64,000 nucleotides of DNA, taken from NCBI GenBank assembly GCA_015698045.1, contig BLAL01000285.1, positions 3,412,001 through 3,476,000 of the forward strand, read 5' to 3'. Both the position numbers and the translations under genes were made by a program. Origin of the DNA: Rhizophagus clarus (Eukaryota > Glomeromycota > Glomeromycetes > Glomerales > Glomeraceae). The notes below the pieces were generated by a model that was given only the letters and a program-made list of their open reading frames with translations, searched no databases and was not told the origin of the DNA. This document shows positions 35,986-48,319 of the stretch, in pieces (within the stretch, counting starts at the first letter, position 1; every line of letters begins with the position of its first letter).

Positions 35986-36203
35986 TTTTGTTCCCTTATT
36001 AAAAACAATATTGTTATTATGATAAATTTAGATATTATTTTTATTGCTTCAGACTTTTCATTTTCTGTAAGTGACTCATCATTTAGAATTATTTGCTTTC
36101 TAAATTCATGTCGTTTATGCATATCCTTATGAATATTGTAATCTACTAATGCATATGATCTACTAAGTGCATTATTAATTAATTGATTTTCACCATAAGA
36201 CAT
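35943..36203 (-). pseudogene. Fragment of a kinase-family gene N-terminus
   Basis: The minus strand opens MSYGENQLINNALSRSYALV and continues through HKRHEFRKQ and ESLTENEKSEAIKII. This is the leader I know from Rhizophagus protein-kinase-like genes, where it normally precedes a Cys-rich stretch and a kinase domain. After SEAIKII the expected continuation (NKGTKRI) is found one frame over, then a stop, and no kinase domain follows. Its 3' end runs straight into the ion-channel pseudogene fragment on the opposite strand. Confidence 0.65.
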
Positions 36204-37002
36204 AATGAAATATGTTATAAGCTTTAAATTCTTATAATAAAAAAAAAAGAAATGATTAAACCGGTGTTTTAACTCTGAAGATTATACTGTATAAGTTAGT
36301 GATGATGTGTAACCCAAATGTTACATAAAAGCTGTATCATACAAGATTTATGATGTGCATGCAGATTGGCAGATATATACAAAGAAAAAAAAATTACATA
36401 AATTAATACTTTAAAAAATTTTTCATGGTTGCAATAACTATTCTCATATTGAAGAAATTATTCGTCTTTTTTTTATTTGTTCATAATTATATAGCTAGAA
36501 TTAAGCCATAAATTTATGAAACATGCAAATGTGCAGACTTACAAAGTTCCGCTGGCATTATAAATGATACCATATCATATATTTTAATAAAAATTTTTGC
36601 ATTTGAGAATCCGTTTTGGAAGCCAGCCCCTTTATCATTTAATTAAAATAATCAAATATTTTTTTATTAACACTCTATAAAATCGTTCCACATAATGTCC
36701 AAAAAATTTGTCCAGTTACCGATTTAGGTTGGGTATGGATGATACAAATCAAAATACTAAGCTTGTAGCTTCAAAAAAAAAAAAATTTGAAAGATATATA
36801 AAAAGGTTTGTATACACTGCCGACAAAAAAGAATCGTGCAAATCTTTACTTTTTATATAATGTGGATGGTAATTTATTACTTTTTTTTTGATGCTGAACG
36901 AAATTGCCAAAATTTCGGACTTGGAAAGATGCGTATAGATAGCTAATAGTAAAATTTTTTTGGTTGCCATTGTTCTTTTGTGTGCAGTAGAATATTTTGC
37001 AG

Positions 37003-37610
37003 TAGGGGCCTGCATTTGGCCATATTTTGAAACCCGGCCCGGCCCAGAATATACAGTAAAATTGAAAACTCAGCCCAGCCCAGACCCGGCCCGGAATATA
37101 TGAAAACTCAGCCGGCTTGGACCTGGACCGGAATTTTTATATTATTGTGTTTTATATTTTTGTTGTTTAAAGTTACATTATTTTATTATATTAATGCTTA
37201 GAAGTTCAGTTTTTAATTTTTTTTTAAACACAAATATTAAAAAAAAATTAGTAATATAGATCTCAAATTTTGTACCAGTGATTTCGTGTAATGTAAAATT
37301 TAATGATTTGCATAATTGAAATATCACAAAATACTAATTTATTCATATAGTGTTTAAAACATTATTATTTATAAATAAAATTATAAATATATAACAGTTA
37401 TATTAGAAAAATGGTAATGTCCGGATAAGTTTAAATTTTGGCCAGAATTAAATAGGTAGTTTGGCCAGAATTAAGAAAATCCAGGTTTATATTCTGAACC
37501 TGGACCGGCCCGAAAATTTGTTAAGGACAGGCTAGCCCGGCCCAGACCCAGATTCCAGGCCGGGTCCAGGCCGGGTTTTGAACCCAGACCCGGCCCGTTG
37601 TAGGCCTCTA
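37003..37610. mobile_element. hAT-like MITE, copy 2 (608 bp)
   Basis: The termini TAGGGGCCTGCATTTGG and, inverted, TAGAGGCCTACAA are flanked by a perfect 8-bp duplication TTTTGCAG (36995-37002 and 37611-37618). The GC-rich subterminal blocks GGCCCGGCCC and GGCCGGGTCC match the copy at 33418. The interior is AT-rich and non-coding, and there is no nested MITE. Confidence 0.85.
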
Positions 37611-38156
37611 TTTTGCAGTCCCTTTTTAAGTGACGTAATTTTGTTTGTTTATATAAGTTATGTGATTAATATATTTTGATTTTGTAATTTTTCCTTTAAT
37701 TTTCATTTTTCTATAATTAATTTTAAAGATACTGTATCATAACTGATTCACATGTTCCGCTACAAAGTAAAAAAAAGTTATTATACTGTTCTTAACTTGT
37801 CATAAATTTTTTTCATCTTGTTTCATTTGGTAAAATCAGGAATAAGGATTCCATCTTAATTAATGTTTTTTAATCAATTAGACTAGAAATATCAAACTAA
37901 TTCATCATTGGGAACAAAACTGATTGGACGTCTATTATTTTCATAAAACATATGACTTAAAGAATATTTTAATTTCGAGAAACTTTTACGAAAGAAAACT
38001 TCAAATCAATTTATGCATAACAAAAAAAGGAGAAATTCAATATCTTTAATGCATTAGTGTTCAAACATTATATTTTTTCAAATTAAAACAACAATATTTC
38101 GAGAAACAAAAAAAAAAATAATACAATTAACTACATTACTAATTTAATATTACAGG

Positions 38157-38592
38157 TAGGGTGGCAACGGTCACGGTTATTAACCGGTTATGACCGGTTA
38201 TGACCGGTTATAACTGTGACCGATATCAGTCGGTCAAAGGCTTATAACCGACTATTTAACCGACCGTTTTGACTGACCGTTTGACCGACCGTTTAACCGA
38301 TCATTTAACTGACCGTTAATCGACCATTTAGCTAACTCTATCCATTTGACATTTCTTTTAACGAATTTAATCAATAAAAAGGTCAAATAACGTTTTTTTT
38401 TATTAAATTCGCTAAAAAAAACACTTTTTAACGTTTTGTCTTGATTAAATTCGTTAAAAAGAAAAAAATGGTCGGTTAAACGGTCAGTTAAACGGTCAGA
38501 AAAACGGTCAGCCAAAACGGTCGGTCGGTCAAAGGCCCTTAACCGGTTATGACCGACCGATAACTGACCGTGACCGACCGTTGCCATCCCTA
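38157..38592. mobile_element. hAT-like MITE, second family (436 bp)
   Basis: The termini TAGGGTGGCAACGGTC and GACCGTTGCCATCCCTA are near-perfect inverted copies. The flanks ATTACAGG (38149-38156) and ATTACAAG (38593-38600) form an 8-bp duplication with one difference. The interior has many GGTCGGT/ACCGACC words that would fold into long hairpins, and two AT-rich arms around 38360-38470 that are themselves inverted. Confidence 0.85.
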
Positions 38593-38599
38593 ATTACAA

Positions 38600-39140
38600 G
38601 GCATGGCATTTGTTCTTCCAATTATAACTTCTTATCTTTGTCTACAAACAATGAAATGAATATAATTTCCTTACTTTCATTTTCATGTTTATTTTTAGAT
38701 ATGAAGTTTTTGTTATTTTAGTGCATTTGAATATTTTGGTGTCTATTTTGCAATACTTATCAGTGTTGCAAAGCAAACTATCTCTTTTCTAGTATTTTGT
38801 TTATTATTATAATAAGTTTTGCACATACATTTTACATTTTATTAGATCCCAATAATCCTTGGAACGTAGCTAGTAATACTTATCAAGTATTTGAAATGGA
38901 ATACTTAATCCAAATCCATATATTATTCAAACACCTAATGAAAATACAAAAATGTTTATAGATTTTAGAACTTCTATTTTTGCAATGTATAAATTTTTAA
39001 CAGGTATACATGCATATGAGAATAATAATATTCCTTTTCTAATGTTTTTTTTATTAAAATTTTTTTAATTCATTACTAGGTGATTCAAGTGCATTGTTCA
39101 ATTGTTCATACGTAGATGATCCAACACTTTCGATATTGAT
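38600..39140 (+). pseudogene. Broken paralogue of the ion-channel gene: channel-domain part
   Basis: 38605-39012 matches exon 5 of the intact gene (45925-46380), including the FGVYFAI and ISFAHAF coding regions and the donor after TTTTTAACAG. 39078-39140 matches the start of exon 6 (GGTGATTCAAGTGCATTG). The pieces have small deletions and stops. The 8-bp duplication of the MITE at 38157 copies the intron-4 acceptor sequence of this pseudogene. It stops at ATATTGAT, the point from which the fragment at about 35925 continues. Confidence 0.8.
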
Positions 39141-39206
39141 TTAGGGTATTTATTATAATTGACTCAATCGATGATTTGATTAATCACACAAATGATCGAT
39201 TTACCA

Positions 39207-39285
39207 TAATAGATCCACCCCATCTGACACGAAATGTAAGGTTATATCATTTGTTGATCGGTCGGATGGGGTGAATTGATCCCAT
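39207..39285. repeat. Hairpin, CACCCCATC/GATGGGGTG
   Basis: GATCCACCCCATCTGAC and, inverted, GTCGGATGGGGTG...GATC lie about 45 bp apart, forming a 13-17-bp imperfect stem. It may be the remains of a small foldback element. Confidence 0.45.
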
Positions 39286-39519
39286 GCAACCGATTTCCTG
39301 ATTTCAATCAAACAAAAAAAGGACAATCGACTTAAATTGATCGATCATTGATTGTTCTATAAAATTTATCAAATTTTATTAAATTTTATTTCTAAACTTT
39401 CAAAAAATTAACGTTAATCTTATCAAATTTATACAAAAAGATCTGTAGCACTTAGGTGTAATTGATAATTATTATCTTATACATGTAATGCGTTAGCAGG
39501 TGAATGTCCATCATTAAAC

Positions 39520-39960
39520 AAAATTATATATACTTAAGCGCCTCTGCAAAATTAGCGACATGATTATGATTGTATTTAAATTAATTTCTAAAAGATGAGT
39601 GAACGGAAGTCACATACAATCTAGCTGTATCTGAATAGTTGCAGGACGTTTTATTCAACGTTACCCTGTTTTTTTTTACATCGTGGCTTTGGATACAGTA
39701 ATATATTCCCCAAAATATAACCTGATTTCCTTTGATTTCATAGCCCTTTGTTTGTCTTTGAATATAATTAAAATGATTTAATCCATTCAGATGTTGTTTC
39801 TTCATTATTTATGCTCACAAACGCATCGAACTCTAAATTTAGCACTTCAAAATCTTCATGTGTTTGATATTGTGGATTAATATTGTAATTTTGGATCAAA
39901 TATGAGGAAGAACAGGTCTTAATTCTTCTGGTAAGGAATCCTGGCGGGAAAGATCTGCGA
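39520..39960 (-). pseudogene. Decayed MULE-type zinc-domain fragment
   Basis: The minus strand contains QTKGYEIKGNQVIFWGIYYC, then IQSHDVKKN, and in another frame FTHLLEINL and KYNHNHVANFAEA. Order and spacing resemble the Cys/His zinc domain (C-x-C...HNH) at the N-terminus of MULE-type transposases known from Rhizophagus. At least two frame changes and a stop separate the pieces. No transposase core follows downstream. Confidence 0.45.
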
Positions 39961-39969
39961 AATAATATA

Positions 39970-40475
39970 CTTCACAATTAATAATTTAACGATTAATTAT
40001 TATAATTTTAAATAACAATGCAGTGCAAACACAATAATAACTTAAATAAATATATTAACATTTAACAATAAAATAATTAATGTAAAAAAAAAATTAACCA
40101 TCTATATTATTATAAAATTTAACGGTAAACTCTATTTATTTACGATAGAAAGTTTATATAAAACAATAAAAATATACAACATTCTATAATAATTCTATAA
40201 CGAAATAAATAAGAAAGATATATTAAACTCAAAAATCCAGAATTTTTTTTATAAACTTTAATTTTTTAAAATCAAGTGTATAGTTTTTTCTTTGCTAATA
40301 TAAAGTATTTAAGTGAATTTTACGAGAGGTTACTACATTCAAATTGAGGAAAAATTATTCTTCTTGGAAAGAGTGAGAGAAAATCGGGAATTATGCTTAT
40401 CAAAGTGACACGGTTACATGAAGACATTGGACAGATCACAAGATCACGTCTGATTTATTTTGTCCAACTATAGTA
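39970..40475. other. AT-rich, no gene seen
   Basis: No coding or repeat structure that can be supported. Confidence 0.5.
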
Positions 40476-40642
40476 CAGTCAGACAGATCATATTACCTTA
40501 TACACGTGCAATTAAACAATTTATTACTACTTTAATATCTTGTGTGAAGATCATGCAAGGATCACGTGTTACCTAGCAAGCTACCATTTTTTTCATAGTG
40601 ATGCTCAGAGCTTATCAGCGACCAATTTTATTAGACTGACTG
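40476..40642. mobile_element. TA-target MITE (167 bp)
   Basis: The ends CAGTCAGACAGATCATA and, inverted, CAGTCAGTCTAATAAAA are flanked by TA (40474-40475 and 40643-40644). Small, non-coding, Tc1/mariner-like by its target. Confidence 0.55.
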
Positions 40643-42650
40643 TATAAAATTTCTATCTAAACTGATGCCACCTTTATTCAACCACGTTTTTATCTCTGCA
40701 TCAGACTGAATTTATCAGTCTACTAATTTCGCTTCCTATTTGAAGGCGACACCAAAGTAGTATTAAAGTCCTTACAGTTAGAATTCTCTTAAGCTTTTTT
40801 TTTCCACTTATAAAATAAAGTAACACTAACATTATCACATCACAAACAATGAACTTTAAATTATAATACCAAAAAAGAGAAAAACTTTTCGCAACGACGT
40901 CCTACACAAGCGGTCTTGAAACTGTGAATTCTTCAAAAACTTTTTCCCTTAAACTATCGACCCCCTGTACGTTGTAGTCATCATACTTACCCTATAACGT
41001 CATGTCAAAGCTGCGGTGAGACAAACAACCCTTCTCTACTTAATCACAGATAATTACGTCGTTTCATTAAACTCTATCTCAGGATTATTTGGTTTAATTT
41101 TATGAGGCGAAGCGGCTAAGCTAGTGGCACATTTTTTTTTTTGTCCATTAAAATAATAAATATTGTCATAGTTCAATGCTTGCCTAGTTTCGGTAAGTCA
41201 AAATTCCGCCAACCGAATCATCAAATTAAGGATGGTATAAAGCATGATTTTTGAACGAAAAAATTTTATCCAATAAATGATAAAATAAGTTAAATATAGC
41301 AAATGAATGAGTTATTTTAATTTATTTTTAACAATAGAAATTTAAAATAGAAACAATTTATTCAACTTTTTTTTTTTGTTTTCAATTTATAAGAAAAATA
41401 ATATCATAGGTATGGTTGCTTTTCTTGATTATTAATGGAAAAGTATTTTTTATTACATTCAGTTGGTCGGTTGGGCATTTATTTGTGATAGAATAAAATC
41501 AGACGAATTAGTAATAAACAATATTCATTTTTGAACAAGATTTCTTATTCAGTATGTAATTTCTGTTTTTTTTTTTACAGCGACCAAAGAAAATAACTTA
41601 ATCTGTAAAGAAATGCTAGTTATTCAATATGAGAAACAAAGAGTTATGCTAAAATATGTAATTACGATCTCGGAAATCTTTAAAAAATTCAGAATTTGTA
41701 CCCGCTTAATAATCACGTTTTGCATTGTATTATCTTTAACGTATTACTTGCTTTTAATAATAATAAAATCACTAATATTGCTATTCTCACACACTTGTGC
41801 GATAAATATGACTAATTAAAAAAAAAAAATATGCTTAAAGAATCCAGACCAATGCAAATATGCAATGCAAGTACGCCAGTTTTTATGCAGCTGATTACAT
41901 CAAATGATGATCATTCTGGTCTTAGAATATGCAGGGAGAAAAAAAAAATGTTATACGTAACAGAGGTAACCTTGAAATTTTTTTACTATTAACTATACAC
42001 AAAGGTCTTCAAAAGAATAGTTGATCATATATTAGAATGCATGTAAAAAATACGTGAATAAAACTAAAAACTTCAACTTTAGTCAGATGATACTATTTAC
42101 ATATTTTATATTCGTAATTTTGAATATAACAAGTGTAGATTTCATGTATGATACTTAATAACTTGGATTCGGGTCAAAGCTCATCATACGCTTACGTTTA
42201 TGCTTTTATAAATAAGTATTTTGATTCTAAATTGAAAAGAAGAAGCTTGATTACATAACTGCATATTTTTTTTAAAATATCGACCAGTTAATAAAAAAAA
42301 AAAAATGTACCGAAACACAACAAAAAAGATTAAATACAAAAACTAATAAAAGTACATCACTCTATTATTAGTTCTCAATGATTTTTCATGCCTCAAATAA
42401 ATATTACGTATTTAATTTCGAATGGATATCGCCTTTTTTTTTATTATTGTTACCAGAACTCTAATCTTAACTGCTTTCGGCATATCTTACCATTATAACC
42501 AATATAAATAGTTAGTCGACGATCATCGCTTTAAAATGATTTTAACTTTTGTAGTATGGCTTGTGATCTCCAACCATTCACAGTCGTTTGACTCTTGGAC
42601 ATAATGCAAACATGAACGCAAACACACCATTTGTGGAATTAATAAAGAAT
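40643..42650. other. No gene seen
   Basis: 40860-41120 is less AT-rich and may hold old coding or element remains, but no frame is convincing. A 68-codon hydrophobic open frame at 41613-41819 has no supporting context. The rest is AT-rich. Confidence 0.45.
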
Positions 42651-42659
42651 GATTATGCT

Positions 42660-42883
42660 AGGACCCGGAAAGTACACAAATAAGTAAGATCCAGTCAAAA
42701 AAAAAAAAAATTATTATAAGCTCTAAGGATTCTTCAGGGCTGGAACTAAAATAACACCGGCCAGTTCTAAATAAGGAAATATAAATATCTGGCATATATT
42801 TCTAAAAAAGGAAAGAAAGATCAATTTTTTTTGGAAAATTCTACGAAACTTGGGACCATTACATAAGACTTTTCCGGGGTCTT
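42660..42883. mobile_element. MITE with 8-bp target duplication, upstream of the channel gene (224 bp)
   Basis: The ends AGGACCCGGAAAGTA and, inverted, AAGACCCCGGAAAAGTC are flanked by a perfect 8-bp duplication ATTATGCT (42652-42659 and 42884-42891). The terminus shares AGGACCC.GAAA with the 2.3-kb element at 48813-51140. It ends about 40 bp upstream of the TATA box of the ion-channel gene. Confidence 0.8.
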
Positions 42884-42921
42884 ATTATGCTGCAATAATG
42901 AATTTGTGTTACTTTAACTTG

Positions 42922-42928
42922 TATAAAA
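42922..42928 (+). promoter_or_regulatory. TATA box of the ion-channel gene
   Basis: TATAAAA about 85 bp upstream of the ATG at 43011. The broken paralogue has TATATAAATA at a similar distance. Confidence 0.45.
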
Positions 42929-42957
42929 TAAATTGTAGCAGAATATTAGGTTATCCA

Positions 42958-42988
<31 letters not shown>

Positions 42989-43010
42989 TACTTCTTATTA
43001 AATAAATAAA

Positions 43011-46000
43011 ATGGGCGAAATTTCCGTAAAAATAGATAATGAAATAGATGAAACCGACGTTATTGATATCAATAATTCTAAATTACCACATAACGGTAAA
43101 CCTATTGCGAAGATAGAAGTATCACCAAATGAAAAATATCTCGTTACTTACAGTAGAGAAGATAATTCAATTGTCGGTTGGAATGTCGAAGATAAAGTTG
43201 AAGGTCAAATTGAATTAGATCAACCTTTTAAATTAAGTAATAAAAATGAAGATACATTACACCACATGTGTGTTTCTGATGATAAGAAACTTGTATATAC
43301 ATACGGAATCCAAAATAGAATCCAAGGAGGTAAATAATATTAATGATTAATTAATTTAGATTTAAAAAAATCGTTATTTTGTTTTGTATTTAATTACAGT
43401 AATTAATATTTGTTCAATATTTTTGTTAGCAATGTACGATATGATGAATGATAATAGTAAAATTGAAGTAGATTGCGGATTTAAAAATTGTCAATATTGT
43501 ACCTTTAATTTGAAAGGTGAACTCATTTTATATTGTTACCCAAATCCCACTATTTATATTTATTCCTCGAAAACTAAAAATAACAAATGGAAGCATACAA
43601 AAACATACTGGATACCCGTCCAATTTATATTTATTACCATATCAATAAATAATAAGCTTTATTTATTTTTAAATGATTCTATTTATGAGTGGGATCTTGA
43701 TACTGAGAAAGTTATAAAAATATTTGATAATTACAAGGAGATAAAATATAATAATAAGGTAATAGGTATAATAAACTAATTACTCAACCTTCTTTGAAAT
43801 TATTTTATGACTAACTATTATTTATCTATTTCTGCAATTTAAGCTTGAACTTCAGAGATATGTCGAAAAAAATATCAAAATTACCAGGAATGAAAATTTT
43901 GCTTGTATAAAAACCAAGAACAAAATTATCATTTATACGATTGAATTAGAAATTCATGTTGCTTCTCTGGATATAAATAATGGTATTGTTTTATTAAAGT
44001 TAAAAATCGCCATATTAAATTATTAAACTCTATTATTAACGTTATTTTTTTTTAAATAGTTACTCAACTTAACATGTTTATAAAACATCCTGATTTGTGT
44101 CCTTTATTATTCCCTTTATTATTTCCTCTATCCAATAGTATACAAAATAGTGAATTTTGGGAAAAGTGTTTGGGTCATTTAAAACGGAGTGACCAATTAC
44201 TAAAAAATTTTCCTCAAAATAACATTCACGTTACAAGCAAAAATGCATTTATAATTCTAGATGGAAAGATTCGGAAGATTGATTTGGAAAAAATGATATT
44301 AAATAGAAATTCTTTATTTAAGGATTCTAATGAATTAAATTATAATAATTCTGACGAAATTATTGAAAATTGGTATTTTGACAATGACTTTAAGGTCAAT
44401 GAAGGATCGTATGAAACAGATGATCGTTTAAATATTCTTTTATCTAATCCATATATGTATACGGATATCATACATGTATTATTTCAAGAAGTCATATCAA
44501 ATTATGTATACAAAGATAAACTGGAAAAAATACAAAATTTGACAAAATGGGTAGTCATAAACACTGGGCAAGATTTCGAGCTTCAAGTTTTCAAAAAATT
44601 TGACGATAGTAGTGAATGGTCTTTAATTAGTAGCATAATTGAACCATACCAGGTTAAAATAAAGAGATTGCTTGGAATTAAGTTGATTAATGACAACACA
44701 ATCATTATATTAAGAAGATATGGTCCACATATTTATCATCTTAATGAAAATAACAAATCCATTTCCTTAATTTATTTTTATTATATGGATTTATATTCTG
44801 AAAAAATACTTTCAGATATTTACAACAGAATATTTTCCAAACCTACTCTACCTTCTCCAAATCGTAATAGTTATTTTATAGATAAATGGGTCACATCCAT
44901 AAAAAATAATAAGGAACTTATATTAAAATATGGTGTTGAATTATTAATATTTGCAATAACAAAGCACGATTTGGAATTAGTTGATGACATATATAAAAGA
45001 TGTATTAGGTATTTTAAGGAAGAAAAAAATAATTGTGTGTTTTTAAGTATCATTACTTCTACAATGCCGTTATTGGATGAACATTATCCAGAATTTATTT
45101 CAAAATATTCATTTGATACAGCAATGGTTATGAATTCACCTATTTATAATACAAGATATCATAAAAGGAGTAGTTACCATCTTCATCCTTTTCAAATTGA
45201 AATAATTAATTTATCTTGGTGGACAAAATACAATGAATTAATGGGTCGATTATATAATAATTATAAGAAAATATTTTGGCTATTATATGTTGTTCAAATT
45301 TTAATAATTATACCTTTTTTACCAATTTATTTTGCTACATTTTATATATTATTGAAATATGGATTAGTTAATAGAAGTTTTCGCACATATGATGCACTTA
45401 CTTCTCTTTATTTTTATGTTGATAACATATTTTCAGAATTCAAAAATGCATCAGTGATTGTTTTTGTAAATCCTTATATTAATTTTGTCGCTTATCCAAA
45501 AGATTATAATTGGTTTTCGGAATTAATTAAACCTCAATCTAGTCCATTTGTTAAGACAACAATGAATAAAGATATTTATAAGACATGGAATGGTGAATCA
45601 CTAATTAATTTTAAATGGGATACTTATGGAAAATATTATTATGCAATTATTTGGACTGGATTTATGGCTTTGCTTGTATGCTTTACTGCTGCTGCAACAA
45701 TTCCTCAGGAATATATTGATGAGAATGTTCAAAAGCAACTTTTGATTACTTCAATTATACTTGGATTTATTCATCTTACCTTTGAAATTCGCCAAATTAT
45801 TTATGATCCCATTAAATGGATACGTGACTTCTGGAACATATTTGGTACATATATATATATCTTTTATTTTAATATCTTTATAATATTTTAAGAAATTAAT
45901 TATATTAATACATTAATATTACAGATGTAATTGCATATGTGCTTCCAATTATCTCTTCTATTATATGGCTTAAAACAAATGAAATGAATATAATTCCATT

Positions 46001-47043
46001 ACTTTCCTTTTCATGTTTGTTTTTGGATATAAAATTTTTGTTATTCTTTAGGGCAATTGAATATTTTGGTGTATATTTTGCAATAATGATTAGTGTTGCA
46101 CAACAGATTGTCTCTTTTCTAGTAGTTTTATTTATAATTATAATAAGTTTTGCACATGCATTCTATATTTTATTAATACCAAGATCTCAATATTCATTTG
46201 ATGAACGTACAAATAATAATGATCCTAATAATCCTTGGAATTTGGCTAATACATATAATTTGATATTTGAAAATGGAACTATGGATTCTAATCCATATAT
46301 TATTCAACCACCTAATGGGAATACAAATATGTTTGTAAATTTTAGTACATCACTCTTTGCAATGTATAAGTTCTTAACAGGTACGTAAGAATAGTAATAT
46401 TCCTGTTCTGATATATATTTGTATTAACTTTTTAATTCACTTCTAGGTGATTCAAGTGCATTGTCTAATTGGTCATATGCAGATAACCCATCACTTGCAA
46501 TATTGATTGTCTTATTCTCTCTATTGATTGTTGTATATCTTATGAATTTGTTGATTGGATTACTTAATAATGCAATTGAAAAAGACAATAATAGAGTTTC
46601 ATATTTAATACAGAAAGCTGAGGTAAATATTATATTTTGATATAAAATTATTGAAATGCCATTGTAAATTCACTAAAAAAATTTCGATTTATCTTTATCC
46701 AGATTTTGGCTGAAATTGAGTTGTTTTACCTATTCCCACATCAAAGACGTTGGAAAACATGGTTTCCTGAAGTAATGTATGTGAAATTTACTGTTTATTT
46801 TTATTTTAAATTATTTGATAATTTTTTACTAACATATAAATTTACGAATTTACGTTAAGATATTATTATACTGATGCTGATAAGACTCATGAAAAAGTTA
46901 AAGAAATGATCAAAAATGATGAATGGGATACTGATGATAAGTTGAAGAAAAATTTATTAGAACTGCTTAATATTGAACAAGTGGTTAATAAACCTGTTGA
47001 TGAGGCTATTTTGCGAAAAATATTAGAAGAAATGAAAAATTAA
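43011..47043 (+). CDS. WD40-like / ion-transport-domain membrane protein (TRP-like), complete
   Basis: Eight exons: 43011-43329, 43430-43758, 43844-43982, 44060-45844, 45925-46380, 46447-46622, 46703-46776 and 46860-47043. All are GT-AG and in frame, giving 1153 residues. Residues 1 to about 265 are a WD40-like beta region (KLPHNGKPIAKIEVSPNEKY, VSDDKKLVYTY, STKTKNNKW-like, IYEWDLDT). A linker with LCPLLFPL, and the repeated STMPLLDEHYPE and FVNPYINF blocks, follows. The channel domain has membrane segments near 666-694, 785-811, 822-840, 857-873, 880-900, 910-945 and 1027-1055, with the S4/S5-like LDIKFLLFFRAIEYFGVYFA, the pore-side MYKFLTGDSSALSNW, and the last helix VVYLMNLLIGLLNNA. The charged tail ends KILEEMKN. 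This agrees with a large Rhizophagus family annotated as ion-transport proteins; ion and gating are unknown. A broken paralogue lies 4-10 kb upstream in the same orientation. Confidence 0.92.
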
Positions 47044-47509
47044 ATTAAATTGCAGTATATATAGTATTTAGAAATATTTGTTTTTTTTTTACTTTTTACT
47101 TTTTTAGTATAAATTATTTATTATATTTGTTTGATTACTGAAATTATTAGAATATTGTTTTTTATAGGAATAGTAGGTCAACTTGTAATCAAGTATAAAA
47201 ATTTTGAATAACAATAAATAAGGTTGAATATATTATTTCTACGATATCAAATATTTATTGATAAATGCATAACTTTATTATATAATCTGTGAGAGAACAA
47301 ATAATTATAACAACATATACATTAGAAGGTAAAAACCCACTATATACCAATTTACACGTAATACCGCTAAAAGCAGCATTACATTGACTACAAGATTGAA
47401 TGTTAATAATAAAAAAAATATACATTGCGAGCCAGGTCGAACGCAAAAAACGGAAGAATAAAATTATTTATAAACTGATAATTCTGTATTACATAAATTA
47501 ATTTATCTA
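47044..47509. other. 3' flank of the channel gene, no gene seen
   Basis: AT-rich sequence with no coding signal on either strand. Confidence 0.5.
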
Positions 47510-47913
47510 CAGTCTGACCTCGATATAACAAACCCATGATATAACGAACTCTCGACTTACCGAACTTTTTTTTAAGAACCAATATCATAATATTTAAAAA
47601 AATCTTGATATATCAAATATCATATAAAACTCTATATAACGTATACCGAACTTTGTTGATTTACCGTTTATAATAAAGCATATTAAAAAAACTTTCGATA
47701 TACCGAACGTGATCATTTGGCTGGATTTATGCCAATCTTAACGACTAATTCTTGCCAAAATTAAGTTTCTAAATCACATGGTATGTTTATATACCGAACT
47801 TTTACCACAAGCTTATGAGAGTTCGATATATAAAGAGATTTACATACCGAACACCTACTATATACCGAACTTTTGTTCTTGAACCGCGAGTTCGGTATAT
47901 CGAGGTTTGACTG
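47510..47913. mobile_element. TA-target MITE, pogo/Tigger-like ends (404 bp)
   Basis: The ends CAGTCTGACCTCGATATAAC and, inverted, CAGTCAAACCTCGATATACC are flanked by TA (47508-47509 and 47914-47915). Repeated ATACCGAACTTT words fill the subterminal parts. The terminus CAGTCAAACCTCG is of the pogo/Tigger type within Tc1/mariner. It has no coding sequence. Confidence 0.8.
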
Positions 47914-48319
47914 TACTGTACATTATTCATATAATTATTGTATTACACTAGCAATTGTATAATCAAGATTTTCATTATATTTGATATTTACAGCCAACAA
48001 CCCAATTTTTTAAAAAAATATTTAAAAATGGATTGCGTATTAAATATATGGAATTATATGGAATCAATAAAAACGTATATCAAACGTTTATAAAACGTAT
48101 CATTTCCATATATAGATTTCTTATAGGGTCTTGTGCTGTTGAAAATTTTTCTGCAATTAAGTAATCTTTAAGTGGTGATGTTACTTCGGATTCATCATTT
48201 GAATTAGAGTTCACTTCATTTTGTGAAGTCTTTTGCAAGATGCTCAGTCAGAAAGCATATACACAATGGTTGTAATACCAGCAATCATATTAAATGAATA
48301 AATGGTAGACAACAAATGA

